Source: Liolophura sinensis (taxonomy: Eukaryota; Mollusca; Polyplacophora; Chitonida; Chitonidae). Taken from it: a stretch of 64,000 nucleotides of DNA. Below the pieces are notes generated by a model. It was not told the origin of the DNA, did not search any database, and was given only the letters and a program-made list of their open reading frames with translations. The stretch lies in the NCBI RefSeq assembly GCF_032854445.1, contig NC_088305.1:16165717-16229716 (forward strand). The letters run 5' to 3'. Shown piece by piece: positions 33,185 through 46,900 of this stretch (position 1 is the stretch's first letter; every line of letters begins with the position of its first letter). The position numbers and the translations under genes are program-made.

Positions 33185-34613
33185 GCCCGAGGCTATGAAA
33201 CAGTGAGCTGATAGGGTAGCTTAGGTTAAAGTGACATGATCGCCCAAAAATTAGGTATTTTTGCGTTATTACAGAATGACACGAGTATCAGGTATTTTTT
33301 TCACTTTTATATAAAGTGTTTTCACCAACCTTTTTAACCATTTCATTAACAGCTGAATTTTAACCATACAGCATAGTCGATTTTATTTGATTGACTTGAT
33401 TGGTGTTTCACACCGTACTCAAGAACTTTTTTCACCAATCAAAAGACTAACATTTACGTGCAGCCACACTTTCGCTCTCACCTCCACTGCCATTTTTATA
33501 CTTTTTTTTAAAATCCACTTTTTTGCTGATATATAATTAGAGTGTTAATTATTGTTTTTTTTTTTTTATTGGACAAGCCTTAGAATTACTATAGCACTGT
33601 CAATTTTGCGCGTAAAGTCGCACTCCTGCATTAACCATCTTTCAAATTTCGGTCAAAACTTTTAAACTATTTCACCCTGGAAAAATAACTGTTCACTAGT
33701 TTCATTTTACTTTCGAAGAGAGTAAAAAAACACTTTTTATATTAATATCATTTAGCTGTAAGATATGCTCCCATTTACTCAGTATTTGTGCATCAGTCGC
33801 CTTCGAAAGCTGCAGTACACAGAATACCCCTCTGGTATATTTTTAACTAATTTATTGTAATCTAGACAGTGCCTTTTATTCCAGAATTATACGTAATATT
33901 TATATGGTCCCTAATATATAATGCCAAAAGTCCATTGTAATGGATTTCTGATAATATTTATATACCAATTCTGAATGTAATACGATGGGTTTTTAAAATT
34001 TGGGTTGCACCATAAGTACCTCTAATGTTTCTCGGTGTTCTTTTTTTGATTGATTTTGTTGATTTTTCCACAAAAAACATTCCACGTTTCCAGTGTTGCC
34101 TTCCAAAAAGGTGTTTTTTTATTGTCTGAAAGATAATTTTGATTCACCTACCTCCAAAGCTCTTCAATTTACTCCAGTGTACAGGTGCAATCAGAATTAT
34201 TTGCCAGTTATTTTCTTAAAAAAAAAAACAGCCATTTCATCCATGTTAATTTAAAAGATAATGTTTAAAAAAGGCATAATGTTAATCATCCTTAGATCAC
34301 AGGCACAGGCATACCGGTAATCTTTTCTAATTGTTGCCATCTTAATCCTATCTGGCCCGTCATTCCAAACATATGTTTACACTGAACTGTTACTTTTATG
34401 TTTAAAAACATACAACGCAGGGCAAGGGGAAGAGAAGATGAATCATTTTGAAAAGCGCATGCCAAAGATTTGTTAACGGTTATTCTAGCCAGGTGGGCGA
34501 GGCTTCTTAATCTCCATTTTTGTAATTCTAGTTTTAATTCCTCTATTCTTACAACAATTCTTCACATGCTGCTGAAATCAGTTGTTGAGAACTGAATACC
34601 TAACGTGTTTAGC
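33185..34613. other. Intergenic DNA without recognised gene
   Basis: AT-rich, many A/T homopolymers. A SINE-A tail remnant lies at 33382-33428 ('ttgattggtgtttcacaccg..actcaagaac'). Nothing else recognised. Confidence 0.5.
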
Positions 34614-34623
34614 TCATTCACCC

Positions 34624-34989
34624 AGTAACGGCCCAGACAGCAAACATTGGTAGAACGCCCGCTTCAAAAGGCGGTAGATCCAGGGTTAATCCTGGGTCGG
34701 GTCTCAGCTAAGACTTTAAAAGAGGAAGTTGTAACTTCCTCACTTGACCTTCAGCATTAAGGGGATAGTGCAACGACTTGCTGACCCGTATCAGTATCAG
34801 TATAATGGCTCGGGCGGGGCGGCTTACTTGCCTTCAGTAAGTTGTCTGAGCGAAGCAGCTAGATAACAGAGTGGTGGAAATCCGTCCTGCAACAAGGAGG
34901 CACATTACAAGCATTCTAAGGACTCCGTCGTCATATGACTAGAAAATAGTTAAAGTACGACGTTAAACCCCATACAAGCACTCAGTCAT
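34624..34989 (+). mobile_element. SINE-B, second copy, with 10-bp target duplication
   Basis: Same family as 32803-33171 in the opposite orientation. Head 'gtagaacgcccgcttcaaaa' and body blocks are clear, and it ends 'gtacgacgttaaacccc' plus a short tail. tcattcaccc at 34614-34623 and 34990-34999 is the likely target duplication. Confidence 0.88.
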
Positions 34990-35004
34990 TCATTCACCCT
35001 GTCT

Positions 35005-35126
35005 ATACAAAGAATATTTCACATTTCCGACGGCGGCCAGCATTGTGGTAAGAGGAAACCGAGCAGAGCCCGGCCGAAACACCCAACCATCCGCAGGTTG
35101 CTGGCAGATCTTCCTACTTAGTGCAG
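35005..35126 (-). mobile_element. SINE-A fragment
   Basis: Contains 'gaatatttcacatttccgac', 'ggcggccagcattgtggt', 'aaaccgagcagagcccgg' and 'accatccgcaggttgctggc'. Both ends are missing; it abuts the SINE-B target site. Confidence 0.85.
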
Positions 35127-35983
35127 GAAAGTTGATTTTAACTGATAAGGAAACAATCATTAGAAGAGACTGGAAAAAGTTCAAGGGACAACGAATTCAA
35201 TGTGTTGTTTTACCGGACTTAAAACCAGGTAATATGAGTGTATGGAAAGCCACCAAACCACCAGCACAAGTTGACCAATAATATAAATATAAACTCAGAT
35301 GTTTAACTTTTGCCTTGATTTAATTTTGGGTATGTATGGTTTTAAAAAGTAAAATGCATAACATACATCTATGAATTTAAATATGATTTCAGACAAATAT
35401 CCCAACATACATATATATTTCCTTATAGACATAATTAATTTTCCCTAAACTCTATGTTTTCAATGGTCATCAGTTAAATAAACTTAAGTAGTTGCTGTTT
35501 CGTTTTGTTTGTTTTTTTTTTTTTTTGTTTGTTTGTTTTTTGGGGTTTTTTTTCATTTCATAAACCATGCATATATATTTTTAAAAAGGTTGGTACCGGT
35601 ATATATACTTAAATAAATAAATAAACTAAATTATTATTATATATTTATAGATAATTAAAACTATTATGTATATCTGCCTAACATCAATATACAGTTGTAA
35701 AGGATTTTTACATGTACCACGTGGTCAACAAGGTCAGAGGTTGCAAAACCCGCGTTATAAGCTTCATTTTGTTTTACCTGTACTGATTTTTGTTAAATAA
35801 CATGTTTCTATATGCATGCTCATACATGCATGGATAAGCAACTTCTCACGCACTGATATGAAATAGAAGTACTGGCGGACTACTGACCAGCTTTCCACTG
35901 GTTGAATACATGCGTCACACTTAAGTCTTTGCTGTTCATTTCAGAACAGTGGATGTGGAAGAGCTTAGATTTTAGAATGAGAC
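35127..35983. other. Intergenic DNA without recognised gene
   Basis: AT-rich, with a T/GTTT simple stretch at about 35500-35555. No coding or mobile sequence recognised. Confidence 0.5.
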
Positions 35984-36186
35984 TTATTTATTTATTTATT
36001 TGATTGGTGTTTTACGCCGTACTCAAGAATATTTCACTTGTACGACGGCGGCCAGCACTATGGTGGGTGGAAACAGGGCAGAGCCCGGGGGAAACCAACG
36101 GCCATCCGCATGTTGCTGTCAGACCTTCCCACGTACAGCCTGAGAGGAAGCCAGCATGAGCTGGACTTGAACTCACAGCGACCGCA
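35984..36186 (-). mobile_element. SINE-A, 5'-truncated
   Basis: Well-preserved tail and middle: tattt repeats, 'gattggtgttttacgccgta', 'ctcaagaatatttcacttgt', 'acggcggccagc' and 'gagctggacttgaactcaca'. It stops in the head at 'gcgaccgc'. Confidence 0.93.
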
Positions 36187-36304
36187 AAAAGGGAGAATTA
36201 GGCCATATATAAATCAGATAAGAATATCAACCTCCCAAGTTAAAGTAATTTATGAAACGTATACATTATAATGCTTTCGTCTAAACCTACTCTATATATT
36301 TAGA

Positions 36305-36550
36305 CCTTAAGTTTATGACATACTCTAAATGATCGTAAATTTCGTCCAGAGCTAACTTTCCCAATTTTCCTGATTCTTGGAGTTCTAATGATTTTAGAAA
36401 GGTGTTTTGAGATTTTCCCTGAAACATGGGATAATATCCTACTGGAAAATTGTAAGTTTCAGTAATAAAAATAATATTTTGTGACGTTTATTTGCTTCTA
36501 AAAATGCATTTTTGTGGGCGAAATTTAAGGTCATTTAGAGTATGTTTAAG
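36305..36550. mobile_element. Small MITE-like inverted-repeat element
   Basis: acatactctaaatgaNcgtaaatttcg (36318-36344) is inverted, with few mismatches, at 36519-36545. The arms extend toward 'cttaag' on both sides, giving an element of about 245 bp without coding capacity. Confidence 0.7.
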
Positions 36551-39487
36551 CTCGGACAATGTCAAAATGTTATGAGGAAAATTAATATGAAAAGTGTTGG
36601 GAGATTGATTTTGCATCACAAAACTACGATTTCAACTCTTTCAATAGATTAGAGAGCGCACAAATTACAGTATTTAATTCAGCATTTAATTCAAACTGGA
36701 CCGTGTATCAAAGTGGACTGGTATGCCGTTTTCCCCCAACCGACTGTGGTCTGTTTTGCCCCAAGTGGTTAATTTTCTTTAACCTTTCAAAAGTATATAG
36801 CTCACCAATCGTTCGCCTTTTTCTCTTTTTTGGAGCTTACTGATATGGTCGTGAAAATAAATGCAATTTTGCAACTACAGGAACCCACAAAATCTCTGAG
36901 CTCTGGGGCTAAAACCATGCTTACCACAGATCAAAAGTGATCGAAATTTTACTCGACCACCAGGATCACTATTTTTTAGATCCATCACCGACAACATGGT
37001 TTTGTTGTTCAAATAGCTACACGTATATATATAACACTTGAAATAACAATACAGATGACACCAAAGGTCTCATAAGCATGAGAAATCATTTTCATTTTTT
37101 GAAAACCTTTTAAGAAATATTATTCTCAAACATTGCTGCAGTTTAGAACTCTGTAGCCAGTTTTAGTGGGACACGTTAATGGGACGCTTTGGGGACAATT
37201 TTCTTCGATTTTTCCTCATTCTATCATATGTGCAATGATGTACCTTACATGTAGCTGATGTAACTTTTTCACTGAATGCAAATATGGCAACATGTTTGTT
37301 TTTTTATTTTTTTGTTTTTTTTGCCGGAAGTTTTTATCCAGAAGTTTAGACAGGGTTGTAAAAGAAGTAGAACCGCTGTTGCCATTTTTATTCCTTTAAT
37401 GTTTATAAACGATATTGAAGACGAGTTGGGTCTCAGGTGAAATAGAAATATAACGATTGATGATTTATTTGATTAGTGTTCAACGCAGTACTCATAGTGC
37501 CGTTGGAACCGGGGAGTGGGTGTGTTGGCAGGGGCCCAGGGCACCCCAACTTTTCAAATGGTGGGTACCCAGATACACCCAGTTAGAATTTATACTAGCG
37601 TTTAAATTCTAAAATTGCTGTTCTTCAACAATTATTTTGCTAAAAAGAACAACAAAGTCTATAGATAAAAATCATTATTTCTTAATCAAACCAATTAAGT
37701 GCCCACATGGCATATTATGAAATTACACAACTTTGGGTACTATACATACAATTAGGGCCAGATTCTCTTTGGTTTTCACCAATAATGTGAAGTAAGAGAG
37801 TATTCAAAATTATATTAGGAATTTTGAAATTCATTATTTTCTGTCGATCAAAATGGGCTCTTTTATGAAGGATTTTTAAATTGTGAAAAAATTCGTCAAA
37901 GACACTCATGTGTGGATTGTGTCAGTGCGGCGAGAAAAAATGACGGTATGTGCTAAAATACACACGCTGCAATTTGGATGTGTACCAAATATTTAACCAC
38001 TAAGAAACCCTGTTCTTGTTCTACTATTGTTGCTTATTCCCTTAGTCTTGCTCGGGAAATGCTTACTTGGTTTAAGAAATGTTTGTTTACCAGACCTTTG
38101 TTCGGTTTGGGATGTACTGATTTGGCGGACCTTTCTTTGATTTGGAAGGTTCTTATTTGGCGGACCTTTCTTTGATTTCGGAGATGCTTGTGTGGTGTGG
38201 GAAATGCTTGTTTGGTTTGAAAGATGCTGGTTTGGTTTTGGAAATGCTCTTTTGGTTTGGCAGAAGTTTGTATGGTTTGGCAGATGATTGTTTGATTTAG
38301 AAGATGCTCATTTAATTTGAGAGATGTATTTTTGGTGGTGTTTGCCTTCCATATCCATCCACTATAAATCAAAAAGTACAATGTAATAGGGCTGGCATTT
38401 GAAAACAAAATATTCTTTCTTATCACTGGTTTTAATTTCCAACAACGTATCCTTTCTGAATCATTTCGATTCGGTTCGAATCGAGTCTTTCTCTTTTTAT
38501 TATTATCATGAACACAATATATACACCACCCTACCAGAAATGGTGACACGCTAATAGCATGGGCTCCGGCAACGCGGCATGATTAACTCATAAAATAAGT
38601 TTTATAGCTTTCAAATTCATCATTAAACATGGAAGTTATTTTAAACCTTTTGAAAATGTGCATGCCAGTCCATTTTGTATTACCATGCAAGGACTGATTA
38701 GAGCAGAGGTACATGTGTTCTACCTCGTTGGTACAACATACCTAAGCCAAGAATCGCACGCCGCACATCACTCTAGTAAGACTGTACAACGTATGGTTGT
38801 ATGCATGCGTATCTCTAATTCAACTGGAGCAACCACGAAAGTTACAATGCGAAACGAGATCATTTCATTTGTTTGACGGGGAGAAATTAAAATGAAATTT
38901 CTTTCTCCGGGGGACATGTCTCGGCTGAAACATGGACGCGGTACGCACCACGTGCGTGCACTGACAGCGTGCGGCAGCTCATGTTTGTACCACACGACAA
39001 CACACACCATTATTAGGGTGAGCAATGTTGAAGGGTTGGAGAAGCAATGTATCACATTCTGTAAGACGGCCCGGAAGCCAGAGGCCTTAATAACAGACTG
39101 CGTTGGGAAAGAAAAATGTCCTCGTGATGTTATAGTATAGGAAAATGCATACTCTTTACAGCGCATGCGTCGCTCTCTACCTTTCGCTTCACACCTCTGC
39201 CACCAGTAGACAAGCTTGGTCTTTGGAGCCTGTGAGGCGCGCGCAGGTTTGTTTAGGCTTACCTCATAACTTGCCTCCTCCCGCGGAGGTATTTAATCAG
39301 CATTCATCAATAAAATTGTTTCAGGTGTTGGTTATAATCATGTTTCACCTACTCTAGATAAAGACAATGCATCTGTATAAAGTATTATTACAGACAAAGG
39401 TTGTGACGGATTGTGTTTTTTGACATTTCCAGCCTCATTACGTGACACCAGTGACCTGGGTGGCGCCTTTCTCCACTGCTGTCACTG
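36551..39487. other. Intergenic DNA with imperfect short repeats
   Basis: No gene recognised. A SINE-A tail trace lies at 37455-37490. From about 38050 to 38330 loose repeats of 'ggtttgg..gatgcttgtttgg' type create long open frames. The rest is unremarkable AT-rich sequence. Confidence 0.45.
38050..38330. repeat. Degenerate tandem repeat, about 20-27 bp unit
   Basis: Recurrent 'tttggtttggNagatgctt' motifs with variable spacing, for example around 38185, 38215, 38245 and 38275. It is too degenerate to fix a single unit length. Confidence 0.6.
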
Positions 39488-39757
39488 ATATATATTTATT
39501 TACTAACCTGATTGGTGTTTCACGTTGTACTCAAGAATATTTCACTTGTACGATGGCAGCCAGCATCATGGTGGGCGAAAACCAGGCAGAGCCTGGGTGG
39601 AAACCCACGACCATCCGCAGGTTGCTTCAAGACCTTACCACGTACGCCCAGAGAGGAAGCCAGCATGAGCTGGATTTGAACTCACAGGGACCACATTCGT
39701 GGGAGGCTACTAAGTCATTACACCTTGCTGGTGTGGTACCCCCCTCAGCCACCTGAG
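39488..39757 (-). mobile_element. SINE-A, nearly full length
   Basis: Tail, middle and most of the tRNA-like head are present in reverse: 'gattggtgtttcacgttgta', 'accatccgcaggttgct' and 'gaactcacagggaccacatt'. The 5' end is diverged around 39720-39757. Confidence 0.88.
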
Positions 39758-40937
39758 AGGGAGAGTTGTACTTAGTATTTAAGTGCTTACGCATTAAAAA
39801 TCACACCGGCAAGTTGGCAACTGTTTATCTCCCTTTTCTGCTCACCTAACTTAAAGGTAAAAATTTGGTGTAGTCTAGGTAAATGTAGATAATTTGATTT
39901 CATTATAGCTAATACGGATACTTGCCAAAATCTCCACTACAGCTTCTCTTATATAAGTCAACAACCTATTACTTCTTTGGTGGTTTGTGCATGTTTTTCA
40001 AGAAAGTTTTTGGATATTTTGGAAATTGGTCTTGCAGTCATTGGCCCGGGACATCCCTTTTGGTTGAGGACTGGTACCCCAAGTGTTAATTTCGACGTTA
40101 AGATTGCAATCTTGACAGGCACTTTGAGGAAACCATTGTAGGCGTACAGAGCCAGAGATATAGCTGACAGATCTTATGTCATAAAGACGCAGTCAAACAA
40201 CCAGTGGGTGTTGGCTTCACACAAAACCTCCATGGTAGAGGCAGTACTGTATGTGAGTTACACTCGGACATACGTTTAGGTCACACGGCCAACTGAATAT
40301 CCTATATACTATTCTTGGAACACTGACAAAAACATAAAAGCATAAATTTCCTTTTTCATATATTAATTCTTACATAATTTTAAGGATTTCTTACATAATT
40401 CAAAGCCACAAAGAGTCAAACGATCTCATCAGTGTAACACATTATCTGTCGTCTAGATTGATGGTTTCATAATTGTTAAAGTATCTTATAAGCACATCAA
40501 ACATCAACATTTTCTGAGTATATATATACACATATGACATATGTGAATTTATCCATGTATGAGTGTTACATTAACGTAAGGTACTTGTATTTTGAGGGCA
40601 TTAGCAACATATAAGATTTACATTCAAATGAATCGTCCAGAAATAAATTTTGGCACAATACTGACTGATTTTCTGACCGAATTTCATGTAAATACTTGAA
40701 AATCTTGAATGCCGATAAAAATCATAATCATCTGTACATATTTCTGACAAACTTATCACAGGACAATCCTCTAAAATCATTATGTACAAATCAACATAAA
40801 ATGCACCTGATACATTTGCTTGATTCACATAATACCAATGACAATCAGACATCTTCACATTTCAATCTGCTTGCAGCGCTTGGAGAACTTGTATCACTCC
40901 ACCATTTTGATCTTCAGGTAGTTTAACCTCCTTTTTT
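39758..40937. other. Intergenic DNA and 3' flank of ACAA1
   Basis: Downstream of the ACAA1 stop (minus strand) and therefore expected to include its 3' untranslated region. No other gene or repeat recognised. Confidence 0.45.
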
Positions 40938-43900
40938 TCACCCCGGGTATTCCAGTACTGCTGCCGCACCCATGCCAGTACCAATGCACATTGATACCAC
41001 CCCATAGGCTCTATAAAACACAAACATTTCTGTTATTTATTTATTTATCTATATTCTATTTCTGTTTGCGGTTTAACATCACCCTCTTATTTATTTATTT
41101 ATCTATTTTTTTCACTTATACATTGGTCGTCAGTTTTAGGGTGAAGCGGAAGTGTCAGGGATAAACCATTAACCAGTTTCCAACTGATGATGATGATGAT
41201 GATGTTCAATGAAAGCAACTGAGTGTGTAGAAAGACACACAAGCTTTATCAACTGTCAGGGCGTCCCAAAACGCAGTGGTCGCAGGAGAATCAAAATTCT
41301 CGATCATGCTTGTATAACAGGAAATCCAAATTCCCAGTCATGCTTGCTTAAGAGTTCCTTACTCATGCAGAATTCCTGTAACAACTGAAATGGTCACGTT
41401 TATGAGTGCTGAGTAAATTTCTCTAATGACATTTTTGCAGAGATATTTACGTTCCTTAAAAAGTGAAATGTCAACGGTATGTTACTCGTCTTCACACTAA
41501 ATATTAATTTTTAATCAAAACATCCTTACAGTCATATGGGAATTCTCATCTTACACATCACATCAAGGTGTAACTGATCCGGGAATCTATGCATGCTACA
41601 TCCAAGATACTGAGTCAGCCAGGAAAGATCTCGAATAACATGAAAGTCAGAACAACCTACTTGCCATTTACCATATTGTCAGAGCATATTGACTATTAGG
41701 TTAAGATATATTTGATACATCATAAATGAAGTTGAGCGGACATGATTAAGGCAAATCCAAATATTTCTCAACTTACTACAGTCGTGATTATTTCCCATAT
41801 TCTACCAAATTCTACTATTTCCTATACACTGTAATGGGGCATTTCCTACACTCTGTAATAGGGCATTTCCTACCATGACCAGCCGCTTCTGAAGTAAAAA
41901 CTTGCACTTATTTCTAGCCCATCCCCTACCTTGTTTTCATAATTTGTGCTTTGAAACAACAATTCTAACTGGTACTAAGGTTCGATCTCCAACCAATGAG
42001 AGCTCATCTGACTGGTTAAAAGATGTTAGTCGCTGTTTTTAAAAACTTCTGAATTTATTGCCCATTTCTTAAACCTGCCCACATATCCCATGTTAGCTTT
42101 CACCTCACCATCAGCTTATCACTGCTTCAGGTGACTAAAGTGCTCGGAAGTGAGTGGTTTCGAAAAACAGGCAACCATTAGAGGGAGCAGAGAATACCAT
42201 GTTATTTAAGAGAATAAAATGCACACAAAAAGTGTTCACCAACCTTTTCCCCCTCCTCTTCAGCTCATGCAGGAGTGTAGCGATCTGTCGTGCCCCAGTA
42301 CACCCCAGTGGGTGCCCCAGGGCAATGGCCCCACCATTGGGGTTAACCTTATCCTGAGGAAGCCCTAGCTTTTCCACACAATACAAACACTGGCTGGCAA
42401 ACGCCTCGTTAATTTCAAAGATTTCTATATCTTCCTTCTTCAAACCTGACAACAGATACATTTGTTTATATACTCGTTACGTGATTGGCCAATGTCACCA
42501 ACCTACGGATAAACTTATCAATCCGGTTTTCGTTGTTATAAACCGGTGTATCCAAATAACATTAAATTTAACCAATTATCAAACGCCTCTAATTTTTACC
42601 TAACTGTCCGCACAACTATGTGACAGACCCACATGTACATATATGTATGTACGTATCAATAAATCTCCACATTTATAAGAAAACAGTTCTGAATGCTAAA
42701 ACATTACTACTTAACACTGATAGAATACTTACCTTTTTACCACAACATTCATTTATCTGTCGCCACGATATGGCTGAAATATAGCCGATGTGGCGTTAAG
42801 CCATAATCATTCATTTATTTATCGTGATTGGTATTTTACGCCTTTAGAATATTTCACTTATACGACGGCGGCCAGTAATATGGTGGGTGGAAACCGCAGA
42901 GACAGGGGTAAACCCACGACCATCCGCAGGTTGCTGAAAGACCTTCCCACGTCTGGCCGGAGAGGAAGCCAAGTATGAGCTAGACTTGAACTCACAGCTA
43001 TCGCATTGGTGATAGGTTCCTGGGTCATTGCGCCACACTGGCGTGCTAACCCCATCGGCCATGGCCCACCACCCCCACCCAGTCACAACAAAATGTCTAT
43101 CTGCCTACAATGTGGAAGAATGTACAAACGGGCTATGTGATAACCCAGCACTTCAGCAAACATTGGGTGCTGTTGTATTTTGAACTTTAAAGGATGCATG
43201 AAAAGGTACTATTAAACGAAGGGTAATGTTTTAAGGAAAATGAAGAAAAATATTTTGTAATTCTTAATAACCTCTCTGCTTTATGTATATTTTCTTTTTC
43301 AACTGTCGGAAGTTACATCATCAATGAACATATTGGGAACTCGGGACCAGCTTAGCACAACCCCCTCCCCTCCCCCCCCCCCCCCCCCCCCCCCACTCTT
43401 TCCACACACACACACACAAAGATGTTCAGACAGGTATCAACGTTGACGTAACAATTTTCTGGACTAATGGCTCCAATCTGTTGTTTAAAGCCATTTTTAC
43501 GTCAGAAGAATTTTTTTTTTGTAGTTTTATGTTAGGCCACGTGATATATATTGAACAAGAATAAGACATTTCACATTTAGAGAAATGAATTATACTAAAA
43601 ATGGGTAGTACAAGGCAGTTAAAATGGGAGAATACCTGAGACATCCCACCATTGCAATTGTGATTAACACTTGGGAGGCATGCTACATGCTCTTTTGTGA
43701 AAACAGAGAACATTCTTCGTGTCTGACATCCTTATGATGGGCCGATTCTGACAAAGGTAAACCGTAATGAACGCCTAAGCTGGGCACAATTTCACTGGCG
43801 CTGGAACCACAGACATTGGAATAGGGTTGTGTTTAGAGACCAGTCATGTTTTACACTGCGATATGCCGATGGAAGAGTGCAAGCGTGGCATCGGAGCGGT

Positions 43901-46900
43901 GAATGTCACCACACCCAGGGCTGCATTTTTCGATTTGGTAGCGGTAGCCTAATGGTTTTGGGAGCTTTCTGCGGGAAGGTACGCTCACATCTTCCAGTAA
44001 TTCGTGGGAACATCAACGCAGCGGGATATCGAGACCAGATTCTTGTCCTTGAGCTAATGCCATTTATAGCTGCTCATGGTTACGGTCTCCAGTTCCAACA
44101 CGACAATATAATGTGGCACCACACACAGCCGTTTAGACACGAAATTTCACATGGCAACATGCAGGCACGGACGTCCAGATCACCTGAGAGCAGCAGGATG
44201 AAGCCTTCGCACCTTGAGACGTCAGCCCCATAGTGTTCCAGAACTGGGCACCAGGTTGGCACAGGAGGTTGCCTAATGCTGTGTTCAAGGGTGTTAGACT
44301 GTCAATGAAGCAACGTTGTCTTGCTGTTGTGAATGCAAGAAGGGTGCCAATGCGATACTGAACATGCTCCAATACAAATGGCTAGTCCCTGTGAAATCAG
44401 AAAGTGTCCCCATCATGTCCACCGAGACCCAGCGCACCTTACTGCCTAATCCTGTTTTAGTGTATTATGTCCATAATCCACATTTACCCATTAGCAACAT
44501 ACTTTGTTCTATACGGGCGTGTTTGGAAAATAAAGTAACACGTGAAGTTTCTTTTTTCGTTCAGTATGTATTAAGAAATAAAAACCAAGCATTTCATGCA
44601 TCCTTTAAAATGCCTGTCTACCAGACATTAGACTGCACCAGACGGTATAGCATTTGGCAAGGCCGCTTCATTTACCAGCTTTCCTTAAAGCTTCAGGAAT
44701 GGCCACTGCCGGGCCAATACCCATCACATCTGGAGGAACCCCGACCACCGCATAGGAGAGGATCACCCCCAGGATAGGCAGGCCATGGCGCAGAGCTGCA
44801 GAGCGCTTAGCAAGTAGCACAGCCGCGGCTCCGTCACTCAGTTGACTAGAGTTGCCTGTGGGGAAGTAATAATATTGACTCAGAATGCGAGCTAGACCCA
44901 TATCTATAGCCAAGGCACTGTCAATCTGGACTAACGCCCGAAATCGTTAAATTTCTTCAAAACACAAAATTATGTTTAAAGCTGGATGCTCAAACTCACC
45001 CGAAATTGTACTACCACAGCACAGAATCACATGTCAAAATTGTATCGATTTATTACGTCTATTAAGTTTAATTCTGGACAAGAATATTAGCCTAAAGCAT
45101 GAAATCACTTTGCAAAAAGGGTCCCTGGTAAAATAGATGTGAACGTTTGCACTGCTTCTCATTGTATTGTCTAACAAGTTGTCCAGAGAGGAGGACATTT
45201 GCACTGGTTTCTGTTTCGTGTGTACTGATTTATTGTCATGATTGTGAAATCTACATTCAAATCAAGACCAGTAGTCTGGAGTTCATAATTTTACACACTG
45301 TCACAAACCCAGTGAAGAGTCTGTACATTTTCTTGGGAATTTGAGTTTGACCTTGCAACCAAACCATTTAATTTATTTATTTATTTGATTGATGTTTTAC
45401 GCCGTACTCAAGAATATTTCACTTATACGTGTGTATTGAGAATGATAATATTTGACATGTTTATATGATGGTCAATCTAGAATCCGAATCTGAACCACAG
45501 CTGTTTGCTCGACTTCCATCATTATGTAGGACATTAACTCAACAAGGAAAGTCTGCATAGATATGGACATATTTCTTTCCTTTACATACATCTATTGTGA
45601 TTTGTTGCAATAAGAATAACTTATTTTTAATCCAAAGACGGCAAGTCGTTGTTGCTCTTTGATGAAGTGTCAAGGTCAATATTAAATGAGTGAGGGTGAA
45701 ATTGAAAGTTTGTAGACCTAAATTTCTCTGACGCCTGGCAAGTCCTGCAATTGTGTATCTGTCAAAATGCACGCCCCTAAATACAATTTTCTGCTACGTC
45801 AGTTCCAAAGCAAGCATACCAGCTGTTTGATTAAGTTCACTTAACGTCAGACAAGGCAAGACATCGTGTTGTCTTTTAAGACTGAGCTGTTGAACGTTTG
45901 GCTTGAGCCAGACGTTCTTATGAGACATAAAACTGGTGGATCAGAAGATTAGCCCTTATGTTGGATGCCTAATGCAGAATGTACCTTCATAATATAATTT
46001 GTTAACACTTCCTTTTAATTTCAGAAAATTTCAGCGCGCAGTTACATTTTCGACCCACTATATATTTATCTGAATTGCTGGTCAGCAAAATTAATAATGT
46101 ATGTGAGAAAGCATACATATACGTGCAGGATACTTGACACCTGCTGTAAATGAAATCGTGTTTACAAAACATGTGAATACAGGGTACGACTACTTAGGGG
46201 TTTTTGTTAAATCTTTATCAAGTGTAGGCAAGTGTTAGCATCAAAAGATGTCACCAAGAGGAAGCTAAAATGAAGCTGAAATACAGTACATTTAATCATT
46301 TCTGCAAATTTCTATGCGCCCCAACCTGCAAAAACAACAAGTCAGGTAACTTCCCATCTACAGCAATAGCTGGATTTCAACTCTCCAACCTCACAGACCA
46401 AGAAGATGTCCTAAGCCATGTCTGCAGACTGAGCAGCGTTTACATCATTACGCACCTAAGAAAATGGCCCCTTTAGAGGAACCTGTAGTACCTGCTGTTG
46501 TGGATCCACCTTCCTGAAATGCTGGCTTAAGCTTGGACAATCCCTCCAGCGTTGTTGTTGGTCTGATGCCATCATCTTCATAAACCTAATAGGGTGCAAT
46601 TAAGTGTTGGCATAGAATTGCACACTTTAATTAAGACAACGGCAACTGTTACCAACAAACTACTTTTATCATAATTTCTGGCTCAGTCGGTTAGCGCGCT
46701 AGCGCAGCGTAATGACCCAGGAGCCTCTTACCAATGCGGTCGCTATGAGTTCAAGTTCAGCTCATGCTGGCTTCCTCTCTGGTCGTAAGTGGGAAGGTCT
46801 GTCAGCAACCTGTGGATGGTCGTGGGTTTCCCCCGGGCTGTGCCCGGTTTCCTCCCACCATTATGCTGGCCATCGTTGTATAAGTGAAATATTCTTGAGT

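Noticed and set aside
38034-38549. 171-aa open frame on the minus strand
   Set aside because: Most of it runs over degenerate short tandem repeats, which keep a frame open without selection; no domain or start context supports it.
38768-39166. 132-aa minus frame and 82-aa plus frame overlapping each other
   Set aside because: Both strands are open by chance, with no similarity recognised and no splice context.
44080-44372. Two minus-strand frames (60 and 79 aa)
   Set aside because: Antisense to the Tc1/mariner transposase relic.
46676-46760. tRNA gene
   Set aside because: The A- and B-box-like sequence is the head of a SINE; the sequence does not close a cloverleaf and continues into the SINE body.
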